Source: Desulfobulbaceae bacterium (GTDB taxonomy: Bacteria; Desulfobacterota; Desulfobulbia; Desulfobulbales; SURF-16). Taken from it: a stretch of 5,148 nt of DNA. The DNA lies in the NCBI GenBank assembly GCA_021160685.1, contig JAGHCC010000420.1:1-5148 (forward strand), in the 5' to 3' direction. The notes beneath the pieces were generated by a model. It had not been told where the DNA came from. It made no database searches and saw only the letters and a program-made list of their open reading frames with translations. Every line of letters starts with the position of its first letter. Within the stretch, counting starts at the first letter, position 1. Shown piece after piece: positions 1 to 5,148 of the stretch. Made by a program: the position numbers and the translations under genes.

Positions 1-319
1 CGGTAGCGTTCTGTTATATTTATAAGTTCAGAAAATTATTTTTTTGACTCTTCGTCTTCATAAAAAATGGAAATATTAAATTTTTGCCTGAAATGTGAGT
101 AGGCTGCAAGCATAATGCTGTCGCAGCTAACCCTTTTTTGGTCAAGTTCCATCACTTCCCATCAATATTTCAAAACCGTTCATTTTGATCTTTATTGCGT
201 GTTTGGTTGTTTAAAAGTTTGGAAGAAATACTTTATTTAAAGACCTGATGTTCCCGAAAAAAATAAGAGTAAACACAAAGTAGCAGGCAGAGAGTCAGCG
301 AGATTCTGAAGATAACCCA

Positions 320-349
320 TTGATATTTTTTAAAAAATCTGCGTACATC
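320..349 (+). promoter_or_regulatory. weak candidate sigma70-type promoter before rpoB
   Basis: TTGATA at 320-325 matches the -35 consensus TTGACA at five of six positions. With an 18-nt spacer the -10 position is TACATC (344-349), which matches TATAAT at only three of six. Transcription would start near 356, just ahead of the hairpin at 359-373. The -35 box is good but the -10 box is poor, and the spacer contains the A/T palindrome at 325-338. This is a tentative suggestion only. Confidence 0.15.
325..338. repeat. perfect 14-bp A/T palindrome
   Basis: ATTTTTTAAAAAAT is a perfect inverted repeat with no spacer, about 110 bp upstream of the rpoB start codon. Such a T-run/A-run could be an intrinsically bent or easily melted element or a regulator half-site pair, but with only A and T in an AT-rich stretch it may also arise by chance. 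No function is assigned. Confidence 0.45.
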
Positions 350-358
350 GGATATTCA

Positions 359-373
359 CAGGCTCATAGCCTG
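359..373 (+). repeat. short GC hairpin in the rpoB leader
   Basis: CAGGCT-CAT-AGCCTG forms a perfect 6-bp stem with a 3-nt loop, the most GC-rich structure in the otherwise AT-rich upstream region. It is not followed directly by a U tract (the next bases are CGTCTCCC), so it does not qualify as a standard intrinsic terminator. It could be a leader-RNA structure, for example an attenuator component or processing site, as is known for the rplL-rpoB spacer of E. coli. That parallel is an inference; the sequences are not recognisably alike. Confidence 0.4.
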
Positions 374-384
374 CGTCTCCCTGT

Positions 385-400
385 TAAAAATAAGTTTTTA
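385..400 (+). repeat. A/U-only inverted repeat in the rpoB leader
   Basis: TAAAAA-TAAG-TTTTTA is a perfect 6-bp inverted repeat with a 4-nt loop, 11 nt after the GC hairpin. An all A-U stem of this size is weak as RNA. It ends in a T5 run, but lacks the GC stem required of a rho-independent terminator. Confidence 0.3.
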
Positions 401-432
401 CGAGGCCATCAGGGTCATATTGGCTCAGAGTT

Positions 433-437
433 GAGGA
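433..437 (+). promoter_or_regulatory. ribosome binding site of rpoB
   Basis: GAGGA is complementary to the 3' end of 16S rRNA and sits 10 nt before the ATG at 448. It supports this start over the ATG at 457, which would be 19 nt away, and over the out-of-frame ATG at 441, which is only 3 nt away. An in-frame TAA at 439-441 rules out any earlier rpoB start. Confidence 0.7.
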
Positions 438-447
438 ATAATGCTTC

Positions 448-4536
<4,089 letters not shown>

Positions 4537-4586
4537 TTTATTCAGCCGGATTTGAAGTTTAGAGTTTTCGGACAACCTCATAAGAC

Positions 4587-4596
4587 CATATAATTT
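4587..4596 (+). promoter_or_regulatory. TATAAT-containing direct repeat, copy 1 (possible -10 box)
   Basis: CATATAATTT contains a perfect -10 hexamer (TATAAT, 4589-4594). The best upstream partner is TTCGGA at 4567-4572 with a 16-nt spacer, matching TTGACA at three of six positions only, and there is no TGn extension. A minor internal promoter for rpoC is possible but the evidence is weak. Confidence 0.2.
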
Positions 4597-4625
4597 GTAA
4601 CTATTCAGGTGTGGTTGCAAATTGG

Positions 4626-4635
4626 CATATAATTT
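4626..4635 (+). promoter_or_regulatory. TATAAT-containing direct repeat, copy 2 (possible -10 box)
   Basis: This is an exact second copy of CATATAATTT, 39 bp downstream of the first, with TATAAT at 4628-4633. The closest -35 candidate is TTCAGG at 4604-4609 with an 18-nt spacer (three of six matches). A transcript from here would start near 4640 and leave a leader of about 14 nt that still includes the AAGG ribosome binding site. Function is unproven. Confidence 0.2.
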
Positions 4636-4641
4636 TTTGAT

Positions 4642-4645
4642 AAGG
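4642..4645 (+). promoter_or_regulatory. ribosome binding site of rpoC
   Basis: AAGG lies 8 nt before the GTG at 4654 and decides the rpoC start. The in-frame GTG at 4645 overlaps this site and has no purine-rich motif of its own upstream. An in-frame TAA at 4630-4632 excludes any earlier start. Confidence 0.6.
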
Positions 4646-4653
4646 TGCTGCTT

Positions 4654-5148
4654 GTGGAAGAGCTTTTTAGTTTTTTTACGAAGGAAAAAAAACCGGTAAA
4701 ATTTAAAAGTGTCAGGATCTCACTGGCCTCTCCGGAAAAAATCAGGGATTGGTCAAATGGGGAAGTGAAAAAACCGGAGACCATTAATTATCGGACTTTT
4801 AAGCCTGAACGCGATGGACTGTTCTGCGCTAAAATTTTTGGTCCGGTCAAGGATTACGAATGCAATTGCGGTAAATATAAAAGAATGAAACACCGCGGCG
4901 TTGTTTGTGAAAAATGCGGTGTTGAGGTCATTCAATCTAAGGTTAGACGTGAGCGTCTCGGACACATTGAGCTCGCTGCTCCGGTCGCCCATATCTGGTT
5001 TTTAAAGAGTTTGCCCAGCAAAATCGGCAATCTCTGCGATATGACATTGAAGGAACTGGAAAGGATCCTGTATTTCGATTCCTATGTCGTTATTAAGTCG
5101 GAAGAGGCGTCTCTTTCCGTGGGGACTCTTCTTACGGAAGAGCAATTC
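4654..5148 (+). CDS. rpoC: DNA-directed RNA polymerase subunit beta prime, N-terminal part (cut by window end)
   Basis: This is the start of the largest core RNA polymerase subunit, which carries the catalytic metal-binding loop (beyond the window) and forms the clamp. Residues 1-165 are present and the frame is still open at the window edge; family members are usually near 1350-1450 residues. The start reads MEELFSFF, initiated at GTG, followed by VRISLASPEKIR and GEVKKPETINYRTFKPERDG at about 20-55. The N-terminal zinc-binding domain is complete, with C70, C72, C85 and C88 at the same positions as in E. coli. After it come VRRERLGHIELA and AHIWFLKSLPSKIGNL of the clamp, then a less conserved part ending in LLTEEQF, equivalent to the LTEEQY stretch of E. 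coli. It lies 117 nt after rpoB on the same strand and is almost surely in one operon with it. Its first 13 codons contain a T7 and an A8 run without breaking the frame. Identification is certain; the start codon is very likely. Confidence 0.98.
   Translation, partial: MEELFSFFTKEKKPVKFKSVRISLASPEKIRDWSNGEVKKPETINYRTFKPERDGLFCAKIFGPVKDYECNCGKYKRMKHRGVVCEKCGVEVIQSKVRRERLGHIELAAPVAHIWFLKSLPSKIGNLCDMTLKELERILYFDSYVVIKSEEASLSVGTLLTEEQF

Larger units (their letters stand above)
1..447. other. AT-rich non-coding region upstream of rpoB
   Basis: No gene can be supported in this stretch. The forward frames entering at the window edge meet stop codons at 4-6, 23-25 and 45-47, and none of these short tails resembles the end of ribosomal protein L7/L12 (rplL), the usual upstream neighbour of rpoB. 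The reverse strand offers only very short frames. The sequence is rich in A and T runs, unlike the coding sequence that follows. Its last 125 bases contain three successive inverted repeats (325-338, 359-373, 385-400) and then the rpoB ribosome binding site. The likely role is the untranslated leader and/or promoter region of rpoBC, possibly the distal part of a long rplL-rpoB spacer. No promoter with good -35 and -10 boxes could be assigned with confidence. Confidence 0.75.
4537..4653. other. rpoB-rpoC intergenic spacer
   Basis: This AT-rich 117-nt spacer has no open frame of note and no convincing intrinsic terminator, which agrees with rpoB and rpoC being co-transcribed. It contains two direct copies of CATATAATTT (4587-4596 and 4626-4635) and the rpoC ribosome binding site near its end. 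CAACC at 4573-4577 could pair with GGTTG at 4613-4617 over a long loop, but this is too weak to call a structure. Confidence 0.75.

Noticed and set aside
44..79. TTGACT at 44-49 as a -35 box with TATTAA at 74-79
   Set aside because: The spacer would be 24 nt, far outside the usual 16-19, and no better -10 box lies at the right distance.
70..171. 8-bp inverted repeat GAAATATT (70-77) and AATATTTC (164-171)
   Set aside because: It is separated by 86 nt, does not extend beyond 8 bp, and is A/T-rich, so it is likely a chance match.
359..400. Rho-independent terminator or attenuator terminator before rpoB
   Set aside because: The GC stem is not followed directly by a U run, and the stem that ends in U5 contains only A-U pairs, so neither meets the terminator pattern.

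Overview
The window carries the two large subunit genes of the bacterial RNA polymerase core, in the usual order. The complete rpoB gene (beta subunit, 1362 codons, 448-4536) is followed after a 117-nt spacer by the first 165 codons of rpoC (beta prime, from a GTG at 4654 to the window edge). Both reading frames are intact and show strong family conservation throughout, so this is ordinary housekeeping sequence and not an accessory or mobile region.

Organism: the protein sequences are proteobacterial in type. RpoB carries both lineage-specific inserts seen in Escherichia coli beta. The RpoC start (MEELFSFF, then VRISLASPEKIR and GEVKKPETINYRTFKPERDG) and the RpoB start (RVRKSFAKI) look most like Desulfobacterota (former Deltaproteobacteria, sulfate- or iron-reducer lineages, perhaps near Desulfobulbales). 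This placement is from memory of family sequences, not from a search, so it is only moderately secure. Codon usage in the genes is balanced in GC, while the non-coding stretches are clearly AT-rich.

Layout: 1-447 is an AT-rich stretch without a recognisable gene. It holds stop codons early in all forward frames, a perfect 14-bp A/T palindrome, a short GC hairpin and an A/U-only hairpin, followed by the rpoB ribosome binding site. In many bacteria rplL lies just upstream of rpoB, but no rplL tail is visible here, so the spacer is at least 447 nt long. Region 448-4536 is rpoB. Region 4537-4653 is a spacer holding two identical copies of CATATAATTT, each containing a perfect TATAAT hexamer, and the rpoC ribosome binding site. 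Region 4654-5148 is the 5' part of rpoC, including all four zinc-binding cysteines of its N-terminal zinc finger.

The two products assemble with alpha (two copies) and omega into core RNA polymerase; beta and beta prime together form the active-centre cleft. I found no undescribed system. The points that merit a second look are regulatory: the long leader before rpoB, and possible promoter-like repeats between rpoB and rpoC.
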